Source of the DNA: Dethiobacter sp.
Lineage (GTDB): Bacteria; Bacillota; Dethiobacteria; Dethiobacterales; Dethiobacteraceae
Assembly: GCA_020725465.1 (NCBI GenBank)
Contig: DYEY01000008.1
Coordinates: 1-35,046, forward strand
Reading direction: 5' to 3'
DNA length: 35,046 nucleotides
The notes under the pieces were generated by a model, which made no database searches, was not told the DNA's origin, and saw only the letters and a program-made list of their open reading frames with translations. Positions 14,921-23,278 of this stretch are shown piece by piece. The position numbers and the translations under genes are program-made. The first letter of the stretch is position 1; every line of letters begins with the position of its first letter.

Positions 14921-16352
14921 TTTGGGAGCCTCCTGTCACAGGAATGTGCAGATAAACAGTGGTCCCTGCACCGTGTTCGGATTCTATCTCCAGTGTGCCT
15001 CCCACCAGCATCGCTCTCTCCTTCATACCGAAAAGGCCAAGCCCTCTGCCGCCACTCCCGGCGACTGCTTCAGGGTCGAACCCGATACCGTCGTCTTCCA
15101 CTATGGCTGTGAGAATTCCGTCTCCGTAGCGGACCACCACGCTGATATTCTCGGCCTGGGTGTGCCTCATGACGTTTGTCAGCGCCTCCTGCACTATCCG
15201 GTAAACCGTGGTCTCCACGTACGAAGGAAACCGGTGATTTTGCAGGCCATGCAGGTGAAAGTCAATGTTCTTGTTCAGTATGGCTGAACATCTTTCAATA
15301 TGGTTGGCCAGGCTGACTTCCAGACCCATGTCATCCAGCACGCTGGGTCGCAGGTCACGGGCAAGGGCCGACACGTCTTCCATTGCCTTGCTGACCATTT
15401 GCCTAAGCAGCCCGGCCATCTTTTTTGCCTGGCCCAGGTCTTGGGTATCCTCTATAACTTTAAGTAACAGCTTTATTGAGGTCAGTGACTGCGCCGTTTC
15501 ATCATGTAATTCTCTTGCTATGCGCTTGCGTTCATCTTCCTGTGCGGTAATAAGTTTATTAACAAGCCGGATACGCAATTCCTCTTTGGCGAGGCTCTCG
15601 TTCCTGTATTCCTGCAGCTTGTCTGCCATAAAGTTAAATGCTTCCGCCAGCTGCCCCAGTTCATCTTTGCCCCACAGCACCGCTCGGATGCTTAAATCAC
15701 CGGCGGCCACAGCCCTGGTACCGCGAATCAGCTCTTGTACAGGCGCAAGCACAAGGTTGGCGAAAAAAAATGAAGCAGGAATGCCCAACATTAAAATTAT
15801 CACCATGTAAAAAATCAGTGATCTTACCATATCATTTACAATCCGGTTCAGGCTCTCTTCGCCCAGACCCAGGCGTACCGTACCCGCCCTGCCGTCAAAA
15901 ACGGGAACTGCGATGTCGTGAATAAGCCCTGATTCTGTGTAAAAGGTTGACAGGCAGTAACGTTCTTCTCCTGAAACGGCATTTAAATCCCTCAGCCCGG
16001 GCGGCACGCCGCCTGCTCCAAAAGAATCCACAAGCACATTGCCCTGGGTATCCTGAATAAAAAGATATACCACGTCTTCGTTATTTGTTATCGTATCCTG
16101 TATCAGTCGGTGCAGCTCATATAAATTGTTGATAAAAATGGGGTCAATACTCCTCGCTGCCACATCACGGGCAATGGCGATACCCCTTGCCTCTAACTGC
16201 TCCTGGAGTACCCTCGTCTGGGTGGTATATATATGCCAAACATTCCAGCTTCCCAGCAATATAACCATCAACACAAAAGTACCTGTTATCTTTCTGCGCA
16301 AGCCGATACCACTTTTTAACCAACATAAAAACATAAGCGCCGCCTGCTTCAT
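14907..16352 (-). CDS. HisKA_3-type membrane sensor histidine kinase (ArrS-like)
   Basis: This 481-residue kinase of the NarX/DegS type has a first membrane segment (about 21-42), an extracytoplasmic sensor domain (about 43-175), a second membrane segment (about 176-200) and a HAMP domain (about 197-250). The HisKA_3 dimerisation domain carries phospho-acceptor H283 (RIARELHDETAQS), and the HATPase domain has DDGIGFD and GRGLGLFGMKERA. The sensor part contains one cysteine (C133), with no obvious known fold. AGGTGA precedes the ATG. The gene lies 12 bases after the PhnD-like binding protein gene and overlaps the regulator gene, so all three form one operon. I infer that the kinase reads the ligand state of the binding protein, as in AioX-AioS systems. 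Confidence 0.92.
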   Translation of the reverse strand: MKQAALMFLCWLKSGIGLRRKITGTFVLMVILLGSWNVWHIYTTQTRVLQEQLEARGIAIARDVAARSIDPIFINNLYELHRLIQDTITNNEDVVYLFIQDTQGNVLVDSFGAGGVPPGLRDLNAVSGEERYCLSTFYTESGLIHDIAVPVFDGRAGTVRLGLGEESLNRIVNDMVRSLIFYMVIILMLGIPASFFFANLVLAPVQELIRGTRAVAAGDLSIRAVLWGKDELGQLAEAFNFMADKLQEYRNESLAKEELRIRLVNKLITAQEDERKRIARELHDETAQSLTSIKLLLKVIEDTQDLGQAKKMAGLLRQMVSKAMEDVSALARDLRPSVLDDMGLEVSLANHIERCSAILNKNIDFHLHGLQNHRFPSYVETTVYRIVQEALTNVMRHTQAENISVVVRYGDGILTAIVEDDGIGFDPEAVAGSGGRGLGLFGMKERAMLVGGTLEIESEHGAGTTVYLHIPVTGGSQNDKN

Positions 16353-16364
16353 TTTTATGACAGA

Positions 16365-17276
16365 TCACCTTAACAGGGATTGGGCAATTTCACGTATACT
16401 GTCATAAGCGGATTTGTCCTGCGGCATGAAGCGGTCAAATTTAAGGTGAGCCAATATTTGGCTACCATACTCATCCTCATGCAGAGTCAGAAAAAAGTCA
16501 CGTAAAAATTCTTTAAGGGACGGGTCAAGTCCGGGCCGCACCACAACCGGCTGAATACCAAAGGGTGGCGACTTGTGAATGATTAGCAAATCCTCGAACA
16601 GTTCAGGCTCACGGTCAGCCATATAATAAAAAACCAGGCTGTCGACCGCAGCGCCGTCCACCAACCGCTCTATCACTGACCGGACGGAGTTATCGTGGCC
16701 GTAGGTAAAGATATGGCGGCTAAAGAAAGATTCCGGCGTTAGGCCAGACTCATGTAAAAGATAGAGCGGGTAAAGCCTTCCCGAGTTGGAAATGGGGTCA
16801 GTAAAAGCAAATCTCTTGCCGCGCAATTCCAAAAAATTGGTAATGCCGCTGTCACTGCGGACAATAATGTAAGAGTGATACGTCATTTCACCGTTGATCA
16901 CCGGTGCCACCAGCAGTTCCATCCCGAACTCCTGCTCACCCAAAACATACGAATAAGTGCAGATAAAAGCCAGGTCGACAGCGCCGGCACGGACCAGGTC
17001 GTTCACTTCCGCGTATGTTTTGCGCTGTACCAGCTGGATCGGCCTTTGTAAGCGCTGCCCCAGAAATTTCAGCAGTTCATCATAATAAATAATGTTTTCA
17101 CGTGCCGACGTAATAGAAGCAACAGCCACGCGCAGCGGTTCTTCTTCCTGCACCGGTGCCTGAATCTGGTTTCCATCATGTTTAAGAGAAATAAAAGGTG
17201 CTTTTCGCCCTGTCCTGCAACCGGGTACTGCCAGCAAAATCAGCATACAAAGCACAAAAAACCATTTTTTTTTCAT
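16365..17276 (-). CDS. PhnD-like substrate-binding lipoprotein (ArrX/AioX-like sensor)
   Basis: This 303-residue exported protein is of the PhnD / phosphate-phosphonate-type solute-binding family (PF12974-like). A signal peptide ends in AVPGC, so C20 is probably lipidated. The mature domain begins at PLRVAVASI (about 47) and has the family block AGAVDLAFICTYSYVLG (about 97-113), with cysteine C106 where many relatives have a non-cysteine residue. AioX, the arsenite sensor of arsenite oxidisers, belongs to this family and uses a conserved cysteine for arsenite. No ABC permease or ATPase genes adjoin it. Instead it heads an operon with a sensor kinase and response regulator, so a sensory role is much more likely than transport. 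A good promoter lies upstream. The alternative ligand would be phosphate or another oxyanion. Confidence 0.85.
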   Translation of the reverse strand: MKKKWFFVLCMLILLAVPGCRTGRKAPFISLKHDGNQIQAPVQEEEPLRVAVASITSARENIIYYDELLKFLGQRLQRPIQLVQRKTYAEVNDLVRAGAVDLAFICTYSYVLGEQEFGMELLVAPVINGEMTYHSYIIVRSDSGITNFLELRGKRFAFTDPISNSGRLYPLYLLHESGLTPESFFSRHIFTYGHDNSVRSVIERLVDGAAVDSLVFYYMADREPELFEDLLIIHKSPPFGIQPVVVRPGLDPSLKEFLRDFFLTLHEDEYGSQILAHLKFDRFMPQDKSAYDSIREIAQSLLR

Positions 17277-17304
17277 TTCCGCCTCTTACCTGTCAGCATA
17301 ATTC

Positions 17305-17321
17305 TTGTATCAGAGATACAA
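17305..17321. promoter_or_regulatory. Perfect inverted repeat at the transcription start of the sensor operon
   Basis: TTGTATC-AGA-GATACAA, a 7-bp inverted repeat with a 3-base centre, lies just downstream of the -10 box (17326-17331). The predicted start of transcription falls inside it, a typical place for a repressor operator. The protein that binds it is unknown. Confidence 0.6.
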
Positions 17322-17325
17322 TTTT

Positions 17326-17355
17326 ATTATACCAGCCAGAATGGAAAGCAGGCAA
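17326..17355 (-). promoter_or_regulatory. Sigma-A-type promoter of the sensor operon
   Basis: On the minus strand TTGCCT is followed after 18 bases by a perfect TATAAT, about 50 bases before the PhnD-like gene start. The promoter reads into the binding protein-kinase-regulator operon. Confidence 0.65.
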
Positions 17356-17425
17356 TACGGAACAATTTATATTACCCAGCATTTTCCTTTTATAAGATAA
17401 AAATCAATTTACACTCCAATTATTA

Positions 17426-18946
17426 TTAATTCAGTAATGAGCGGAACGAAGGCTGCAACACCTGAATCACCTCTTCGTAGATGCGTGTGAATTTAGAGTA
17501 TTGACAGTGCTTTTGTATTTCAGGTAATATCTCGTCCGCAATGGACCCGAAAAGACTGGCTGCAGACTCCAGGCTGTTAAACACTTCTACCCCATATCCT
17601 GCCACTATGGCAGCACCCAGGGTAGCTGTATCACTAACTGTTTTTGTTCTATACTTTATTCCCAATACATCAGCCTTTATCTGGTTAAATTGCCTGCTTT
17701 TAGCACCACCTCCAATGGTTATCACTTCAGTAAATGCCAAATCGCCCATCAAATTCCTGGCGGTTTTCAAATAGAAATTATATTCATAAGCAATGCTCTC
17801 TAAAATTGCTTTGTACATATGCCCCCGAGTGTGAGTCCAACTCAGGCCCAGCCAGCCGCCCCTTATATTTGGATTATTGGGGCACACCCTGCCACTGAAA
17901 TGGGGAAGAAAAATCAGTTCGTCGCTCCCAGGGGCTATTCCTTCTGTAGCCTTGTCCAGTTCGCTGTAAGTCAGACTGTCCCTCTCACCAGTGAGGTTGT
18001 CCTTAAACCATTTTAGACAGAGCCCACCTCCGTTAATATATGCCAGCGGATTCCATAAACCTGGTATGACCGAGCGGGAAAATATCAGCGTCTTTGTTGC
18101 CACATCAGGCCTGTATGAGTCAACACAACAAGATAACACCGATGCTGTCCCCGCAACATCAAAGACCATCCCTGGCCTGGTAATGCCGGCCCCCAGTGAG
18201 GTGGCGGCTGCATCACCACATCCAGCCACAACAGGAATACCGGATATCAAACCACACGACTCCGCCGCTTCTTTGGACAGCCCACCTATCACTTTCCAGG
18301 GCTCCACAATTTCAGGCATCTTGTCCCTGTTAACCGCAAACGAATCAAGTAATTCCTGTGACCAGCTACAGGAAGCGATATCACCAAACCCTGAGAAATG
18401 CAGGTGTGTATAATCGATAAAAGCATCCCTGGCGCTTAAGCCTACCAGCTTGCCAACAACATAGGCGCTGGGCATAAGGAACTTTTCAATCCTTTTATAA
18501 TCCAGGTAGCGTTCATTCTTCCACCACAAAATTTTGGGGCCGTGCGCATAGGTTACAGGACAGCCTGTAACACTTATTATCCTGTCCTCAGCCATCTCTT
18601 TCATTGCAGCCATGTATTTTTCACAGCGGGTATCAAGCCAGGAATCATAAGGGGTTACCGCATTCCAGTATTTGTCAATTCCCAGGATTCCGGCCATTTG
18701 CCCGTCAATTCCTATGGCCAAAACTTCCGCTGGCTTGGCACCGGAAACCACCATTACTTCTTTTATGGTATTAATAACAGAGCGATAGATATCACCGGGA
18801 TCCTGCTCGACCATGCCTTTGCCCGGCCGGATCAGGTTGGAAGGTAAGAAAGCGTCTGCCAGTATTTTGCCTGTAACGGAAACCAGTGACGTTTTCGTCC
18901 CCTGTGTTCCAATGTCTATACCAAGTAAATACTGATTTCCCATCAC
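17426..18946 (-). CDS. FGGY-family sugar kinase A (xylulokinase-like)
   Basis: This 506-residue cytoplasmic kinase has the FGGY two-domain actin-like fold: GIDIGTQGTK at the N-terminus (phosphate-1 loop), GIDGQMAG (sugar-binding region with catalytic-type aspartate nearby), GCGDAAATSLGAG (phosphate-2 loop) and IGGGAKSRQFNQ (adenosine motif). It would phosphorylate a ketose or polyol with ATP. Members of the XylB group span xylulose, ribulose, erythritol and others, so the substrate is open. The start is GTG at 18946 (ATG one codon later is equally possible), with AAAGGG upstream. The gene is last of the downstream group Gfo/Idh A-MDR A-kinase A, 11 bases after the dehydrogenase. No terminator was seen after it. 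Confidence 0.9.
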   Translation of the reverse strand: MMGNQYLLGIDIGTQGTKTSLVSVTGKILADAFLPSNLIRPGKGMVEQDPGDIYRSVINTIKEVMVVSGAKPAEVLAIGIDGQMAGILGIDKYWNAVTPYDSWLDTRCEKYMAAMKEMAEDRIISVTGCPVTYAHGPKILWWKNERYLDYKRIEKFLMPSAYVVGKLVGLSARDAFIDYTHLHFSGFGDIASCSWSQELLDSFAVNRDKMPEIVEPWKVIGGLSKEAAESCGLISGIPVVAGCGDAAATSLGAGITRPGMVFDVAGTASVLSCCVDSYRPDVATKTLIFSRSVIPGLWNPLAYINGGGLCLKWFKDNLTGERDSLTYSELDKATEGIAPGSDELIFLPHFSGRVCPNNPNIRGGWLGLSWTHTRGHMYKAILESIAYEYNFYLKTARNLMGDLAFTEVITIGGGAKSRQFNQIKADVLGIKYRTKTVSDTATLGAAIVAGYGVEVFNSLESAASLFGSIADEILPEIQKHCQYSKFTRIYEEVIQVLQPSFRSLLN

Positions 18947-18956
18947 AATCGCCCTT

Positions 18957-20003
18957 TCAGTCGAAATAAATAATATTTTTCAGTCCACTGGCCTCACCTG
19001 CCAAAGCTACGACTTCTGCTATTTCTTGTAACGGGGTTCTTTTTGAAATTAAATCAGTAACTTCAATCAAACCGTTTTCAACAAAATCTAATGTTTTTCT
19101 GAAATGAGAAAGACTGGCCCTGGCTGATCCCGTTATCATTAACTGCTTGTAATGAATCAGGTTTGAATTTAAAGTGACCATTTCCCTGCCAGCAGGAAGA
19201 CCGCCAAAAAAGTTAATTCTACCGTTTACAGCCGTCAGTTCCAACGCATTAGCCTGGGCCTCAGGTGAGGAGCAGGCGACGATGCATACATCCGCCCCCT
19301 CCCCATCAGTCAACTCGCCGACACAGCGTTTTAAATCCGAGCTGCTGACAGTAAGTAATGAGCTGACAACTTTCTGGCATATGTCCAGCCTTTCCGCTGA
19401 GATGTCGGTTATTATTACCCTAGCAGCCCCCCACATCAATGCCAGCTTGGCATACATCATCCCGATCGGGCCTGCCCCTATGATTAAAGCGGTATCCCCT
19501 GGGCTTAGATCACATTTGACCAAACCGGTATATACACAAGACAACGGTTCGTTTAACGCCGCCCCGTCAAAGGAGACGGATTCCCCCACCGGCATAACAT
19601 TACCCTGCCTGACTGCGGCTTCCGGGATTTTGACGTATTCGGCAAATCCTCCGTCCAGATGAATCCCCAAAGCCCGATATTCCCGACACAGGTGAGTATT
19701 ACCGCTGATACAGTGATTGCACAGTCCACACCCAAAGTTAGGGGCCAAGGATACCTTCATTCCTTCTTTGAAAAACCCTGGCGTGTTTTTACCGACCTGC
19801 ACTATGAGACCGCTAATCTCATGGCCCAATATCCTAGGGTTATCTTTGTTTATGCAGGGATAGCCGTTTTTAATCATCCTGATATCGCTGCCGCACAGGG
19901 CGGCACTCTTTGTTTTCAGAAGAATCTCATTATCATTAATTTCCGGTGTCTTTACTTCCGTCAACCGAAGATCATCAGCACCATATAGGACAGCTGCCAG
20001 CAT
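18957..20003 (-). CDS. Zinc-dependent MDR dehydrogenase A (sorbitol/threonine dehydrogenase-like)
   Basis: This 348-residue NAD(P)-dependent alcohol dehydrogenase of the medium-chain family has a catalytic zinc site with CGSDIR and GHE, the structural zinc loop C-x2-C-x2-C-x7-C (CGLCNHCISGNTHLC), and a Rossmann motif GAGPIGMMYAK (about 170-180). It likely interconverts a secondary alcohol of a polyol or sugar and the ketone. The start ATG at 20003 follows GAGAGGTGG; a longer frame from 20081 would add 26 residues that overlap the upstream gene, and is rejected. The gene sits between Gfo/Idh A and kinase A, so the ketose it makes could feed the kinase. Confidence 0.9.
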   Translation of the reverse strand: MLAAVLYGADDLRLTEVKTPEINDNEILLKTKSAALCGSDIRMIKNGYPCINKDNPRILGHEISGLIVQVGKNTPGFFKEGMKVSLAPNFGCGLCNHCISGNTHLCREYRALGIHLDGGFAEYVKIPEAAVRQGNVMPVGESVSFDGAALNEPLSCVYTGLVKCDLSPGDTALIIGAGPIGMMYAKLALMWGAARVIITDISAERLDICQKVVSSLLTVSSSDLKRCVGELTDGEGADVCIVACSSPEAQANALELTAVNGRINFFGGLPAGREMVTLNSNLIHYKQLMITGSARASLSHFRKTLDFVENGLIEVTDLISKRTPLQEIAEVVALAGEASGLKNIIYFD

Positions 20004-20022
20004 ATGGGCCACCTCTCTTTTT

Positions 20023-21045
20023 TCAATACTGCAGTTGTACAATTCTTTTTTCACGTATGGACAGGTTCCCTGCCCTGACAACTTTTACGGCCATTTTGCC
20101 ATCATAACCAGTTACCTTCGGTTCCCTATCTCTTTGGATACATTCAACAAAGTGTATATCCTCTGCGAGGTAAGCGCTCTTAAAAAGATTTCTCCAACTG
20201 TTCATCACCGGTCTTACCACACCGTTTTTCCCGCTGCATACCGTAATGGCCTTATCATGAACCCGACCAAGGAAAATCACACCCTTTGTTCCCAGTATCT
20301 CCACCCTGGCATCATAGCCATAGTTAACCGCTACCGCACCGTCAACAGAACCCTGCATACCGTTTAGGAAAGTTGCATTCATAACCACGTTGTCATAAAA
20401 ATCCGGGAACTCATCCAATGCTTCAGGGCAGCGGTAATTGCCTCCAACCGCATGTACTGACGCGAACTCGCTTCCTGTAAACCACCTGAGAGTGTCAATA
20501 TCGTGGCTGTTTACCTCCGCCAGCGGTCCGTTGCTCTTATTGATGTCGTACATCCAGCGGTGAGGAACGCTTGGTCCCCTGGTAAGAGATTTTACCAGGA
20601 CCACATCGCCGATTTCTCCACTGTCAATAACTTCCTTGGCCTGCATGAAGCTTTCATCAAACCTTCTCATAAAAGCAACCTGCAGCTTCACCTTATTAAC
20701 TGCCGCAGCCTCTATTATGTCGTCACACTCTTGCTCATCCATCGCCATCGGCTTTTCGCAAAGTATATGTTTTCCGGCTTCAGCCGCCGCAACGGCAATT
20801 TCCTTATGATATGCCGTAGGTGTTACCACCACGATGGCATCAACCTCACTGTCTCCAAGAGCATCTGCATAATTAAGGTAATATTTTTTCAGTCCCAGTT
20901 CCCGGGCCGCTGCCGCAGCCGTACCATCACCAGGGTCGGCAATGGCAACCAGTTTTGCCCCGGGGACATTTGTTCTAAAGTTCTGTGCATGTATCATTCC
21001 CGCTCTTCCAACCCCAATTATACAAATGCCTATGCTGCTTTTCAC
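20023..21045 (-). CDS. Gfo/Idh/MocA-family dehydrogenase A
   Basis: This 340-residue NAD(P)-dependent oxidoreductase of the inositol-dehydrogenase-like family has the dinucleotide motif IGVGRAGMIH near the N-terminus, the CEKPMAMD motif (catalytic-type lysine), AFMRRFD, and HDIDTLRWFTG (histidine/aspartate of the active site). YGYDARVEILG is shared with the second family member encoded at 31548. The start is GTG, with AAGGAA upstream. It is the first gene of the downstream group, 147 bases past gntR, where AT-rich DNA could hold a promoter. The substrate is likely a cyclitol, polyol or sugar. It is about as long as myo-inositol dehydrogenases, but family members are too diverse to call. Confidence 0.9.
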   Translation of the reverse strand: MKSSIGICIIGVGRAGMIHAQNFRTNVPGAKLVAIADPGDGTAAAAARELGLKKYYLNYADALGDSEVDAIVVVTPTAYHKEIAVAAAEAGKHILCEKPMAMDEQECDDIIEAAAVNKVKLQVAFMRRFDESFMQAKEVIDSGEIGDVVLVKSLTRGPSVPHRWMYDINKSNGPLAEVNSHDIDTLRWFTGSEFASVHAVGGNYRCPEALDEFPDFYDNVVMNATFLNGMQGSVDGAVAVNYGYDARVEILGTKGVIFLGRVHDKAITVCSGKNGVVRPVMNSWRNLFKSAYLAEDIHFVECIQRDREPKVTGYDGKMAVKVVRAGNLSIREKRIVQLQY

Positions 21046-21192
21046 CAGGCATCATTCCTTTTTATCGACTATAATAAAATAAAAAAATAACAGTAGCTAC
21101 CATTAATGTTAAAAGCAATTGGTCTTACCCTGAGGGAAGAATTTGAACTAAAAGGTTCTGATCTCATAATTACCAAAATTTATACGTAACAA

Positions 21193-21933
21193 CTACCTGT
21201 ATAAGTCAATGGTAAACTGGCTTCTGTCCCCTCGGTATCTGGCCACCGACAGCTCCACAGGAACCCCCCGTTGATCCCAGGCTATGGTGCGGGAGAGTTG
21301 CAGGGGAGCGCCTTCTTCCACATTCAGCAGTTCTGCATTTTCTCCGGTGGCAACCAGCACTTCCAGTGTACGTCGTGCCCGTTTTACCCGGACCCCGTAT
21401 TCAGTTTCCAGAGTTGTATACAAAGACCGGTTATTCAGGTCGTGGCTGTCAAGGCCAGGAAACAGTTTCGCCGGCAAATAAGTGACAACGATTACAATCG
21501 GCTCTCCGTTAATGGACCGTCTCCTTTTGAGATGCCAGACGGAGTCTCCCAGACACAGTTCAAGCTGTGCCGCTATAAATTTGGAGGCAGGAATAATGGA
21601 AAGGTCAAGCACTTCTGTAGAGCCGCGCAAGCCCTTTTGCTCCATTTCTTCCGTGAAACTCATCAACTTCTGAATAAAATCCTGTTGAATTTTCGGCTCC
21701 GACACAAACGTTCCTTTCCCCTTCAGCCGGTAAAGCAAACCCTCTCTCACCAATTCATTTAAGGCTTGCCTCACAGTGGGGCGGCTTACACCATACATTT
21801 CACACAACTCATTTTCTGTGGGGAAGGGGTCACCCGGCTTGAATTCTTCTTCCTCAATCTGCTGCCGGAAATGCTGAATCAACTGGTAATAGAGAGGTAT
21901 ACGGGAATCCATATTCAACTTTTGTGTGGACAC
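21193..21933 (-). CDS. GntR/HutC-family transcriptional regulator (UTRA)
   Basis: This 246-residue regulator has an N-terminal winged helix-turn-helix (about 10-78), with LYYQLIQHFRQQIEEEEF, FPTENELCEMYGVSRPTVRQALNELV and YRLKGKGTFV. The C-terminal UTRA effector-binding domain (about 90-240) has the family-type VWHLKRRRSINGEPIVI. UTRA domains bind small sugars or carboxylates. The start is GTG, with AGAGGA upstream. It lies in the middle of the sugar-type cluster, separated from both flanks by 87 and 147 bases, and is the only regulator in the cluster, so it is the likely repressor. Its operators are unproven; palindromic sites upstream of the binding-protein gene are candidates. Confidence 0.93.
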   Translation of the reverse strand: MSTQKLNMDSRIPLYYQLIQHFRQQIEEEEFKPGDPFPTENELCEMYGVSRPTVRQALNELVREGLLYRLKGKGTFVSEPKIQQDFIQKLMSFTEEMEQKGLRGSTEVLDLSIIPASKFIAAQLELCLGDSVWHLKRRRSINGEPIVIVVTYLPAKLFPGLDSHDLNNRSLYTTLETEYGVRVKRARRTLEVLVATGENAELLNVEEGAPLQLSRTIAWDQRGVPVELSVARYRGDRSQFTIDLYR

Positions 21934-22020
21934 AACGAATCATCCTCTTTTTTTAGTTGTGGTTCGTCCTGTTCTTTTTACCATATATTAGCACATTTCT
22001 TCACTGTTGGGTATCCGGAT

Positions 22021-22668
22021 TTATTTTTGGCAGTTGCGAGCTTTTATTACGCCGGCAATCAGCATTTGGGCTGTTTCGGTTATAAGGTGATAGTCGCCGC
22101 TCCTGGCCCCAGCCGTCAGCTCACCACCCACTCCTACCGCAGCACTACCGGCACGGATCCATTCTTCCACGTTACCGGGATTGATGCCTCCCGTGGGCAG
22201 AAGAGGTGCATACGGAAGCGGTCCTTTAATTGATTTAATAATACCCGGACCAAAAGCGCTGCCCGGAAAAATTTTTATAAAGTCGCCTCCTGCTTCCATG
22301 CCCTTTATCACATCTGCGATTGTCATGGCACCAGGCATAGTGACAATCTGATAACGGTTGCACATACGAATCAGGTCGGAATTAAGGTAAGGGCTAACCA
22401 CAAACTGTGCTCCTGCCAGAATAGTCAGCCGTGCTGTTTCAGCATCCAGAACAGTACCTGCCCCCACAATGACTTCACCGTCATAAAGGGTTCTCATACT
22501 TCGGATAATATCGATGGCTCCAGGGACCGTCATTGTAATTTCTATGGTTTTAATGCCACCGGCAAGGGCGGCATCAGTTATTCTTTGTGCCTGATCCGCA
22601 CTGTCGGCCCGAATTACAGCTATAACTCCATTATTGTAAATTCTTTGCATTACTGATAGTTTTTGCAC
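22021..22668 (-). CDS. KDPG/KHG-family aldolase
   Basis: This 215-residue class I aldolase has VIAVIRADSADQA at the N-terminus, GIKTIEITMTVPGA (glutamate of the active site), VGAGTVLD, FVVSPYLNSDLIRMCN and the Schiff-base-type lysine in GGDFIKIFPGS. The GG of LLPTGGI binds phosphate in relatives. It cleaves a 2-keto-3-deoxy (phospho) sugar acid to pyruvate and an aldehyde. Whether the substrate is phosphorylated cannot be told. The GTG start at 22668 has GGGAGGTGG 7 bases upstream; the ATG at 22686 reads through that site and is rejected. It follows the cupin isomerase with about 19 bases between, so the two are co-transcribed. Confidence 0.93.
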   Translation of the reverse strand: MQKLSVMQRIYNNGVIAVIRADSADQAQRITDAALAGGIKTIEITMTVPGAIDIIRSMRTLYDGEVIVGAGTVLDAETARLTILAGAQFVVSPYLNSDLIRMCNRYQIVTMPGAMTIADVIKGMEAGGDFIKIFPGSAFGPGIIKSIKGPLPYAPLLPTGGINPGNVEEWIRAGSAAVGVGGELTAGARSGDYHLITETAQMLIAGVIKARNCQK

Positions 22669-22685
22669 GCAACCACCTCCCCCCA

Positions 22686-23258
22686 TTACTTCTGTTTGTA
22701 TTTGGGATTATCTACCACAGTGGGTATTCCGTTTATTTCAACCACAATTTTGGCAAAACCGTTTTCCTCAATAATGCCATAGTCATGTCCTGCATCTCCC
22801 CGGTAAACGCCAAAGAAAACCAGGGGATTACTACCCGTGTTTACTGTCCGGTGAGCCCAGTAGGGTGGAATATAAGACATACTGCCGGGATACATATGAA
22901 GGTATTCGCAATGCCCTTCCGGAGTCTGAAGCAAAAGTATCCCGTTGCCACGGTAAGTAACATAAATTTCAGCAGTATCAGTTTTCTTGTGAAAATGCCC
23001 CTTGCTCATAAAATACTCATCACCGACCCGTCCCGGCATCAAAATGCTTGTACAGTGCTGCAGGTGCCCCGGCTCCTCGGGAATTATCACATTGTAATAT
23101 TCGTAAATTTTGGGATTTTGCCCCAGCAGTGTCGTAAAAGCTTCCGCATCCTGATAAAATCCCTTCATATCAGAAAGATGTCTTACCACGAGGTTACCCG
23201 GTGGTGTCAGCACGCCGCTGTCAAAATCGCAGTTGATGTTGAACGGCTTCCAGTACAT
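22686..23258 (-). CDS. Cupin-type (archaeal-type) glucose-6-phosphate isomerase
   Basis: This 190-residue single-domain cupin is of the GPI (PF06560) family, which interconverts glucose 6-phosphate and fructose 6-phosphate or related aldose/ketose phosphates in archaea and some bacteria. The metal-binding cupin motifs are clear: GHFHKKTDTAEIYVTYRGNG (two histidines and a glutamate) and a second motif with PPYWAHRTVN. The size is typical. It has GAAGGAG before the ATG and sits between the hydroxyacid dehydrogenase and the aldolase. Because most Firmicutes use the unrelated classical Pgi, a dedicated cupin isomerase inside a catabolic cluster suggests a pathway-specific sugar phosphate, possibly not glucose 6-phosphate. 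Confidence 0.85.
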   Translation of the reverse strand: MYWKPFNINCDFDSGVLTPPGNLVVRHLSDMKGFYQDAEAFTTLLGQNPKIYEYYNVIIPEEPGHLQHCTSILMPGRVGDEYFMSKGHFHKKTDTAEIYVTYRGNGILLLQTPEGHCEYLHMYPGSMSYIPPYWAHRTVNTGSNPLVFFGVYRGDAGHDYGIIEENGFAKIVVEINGIPTVVDNPKYKQK

Positions 23259-23278
23259 TCCTTCAACTCCTTCACTAT

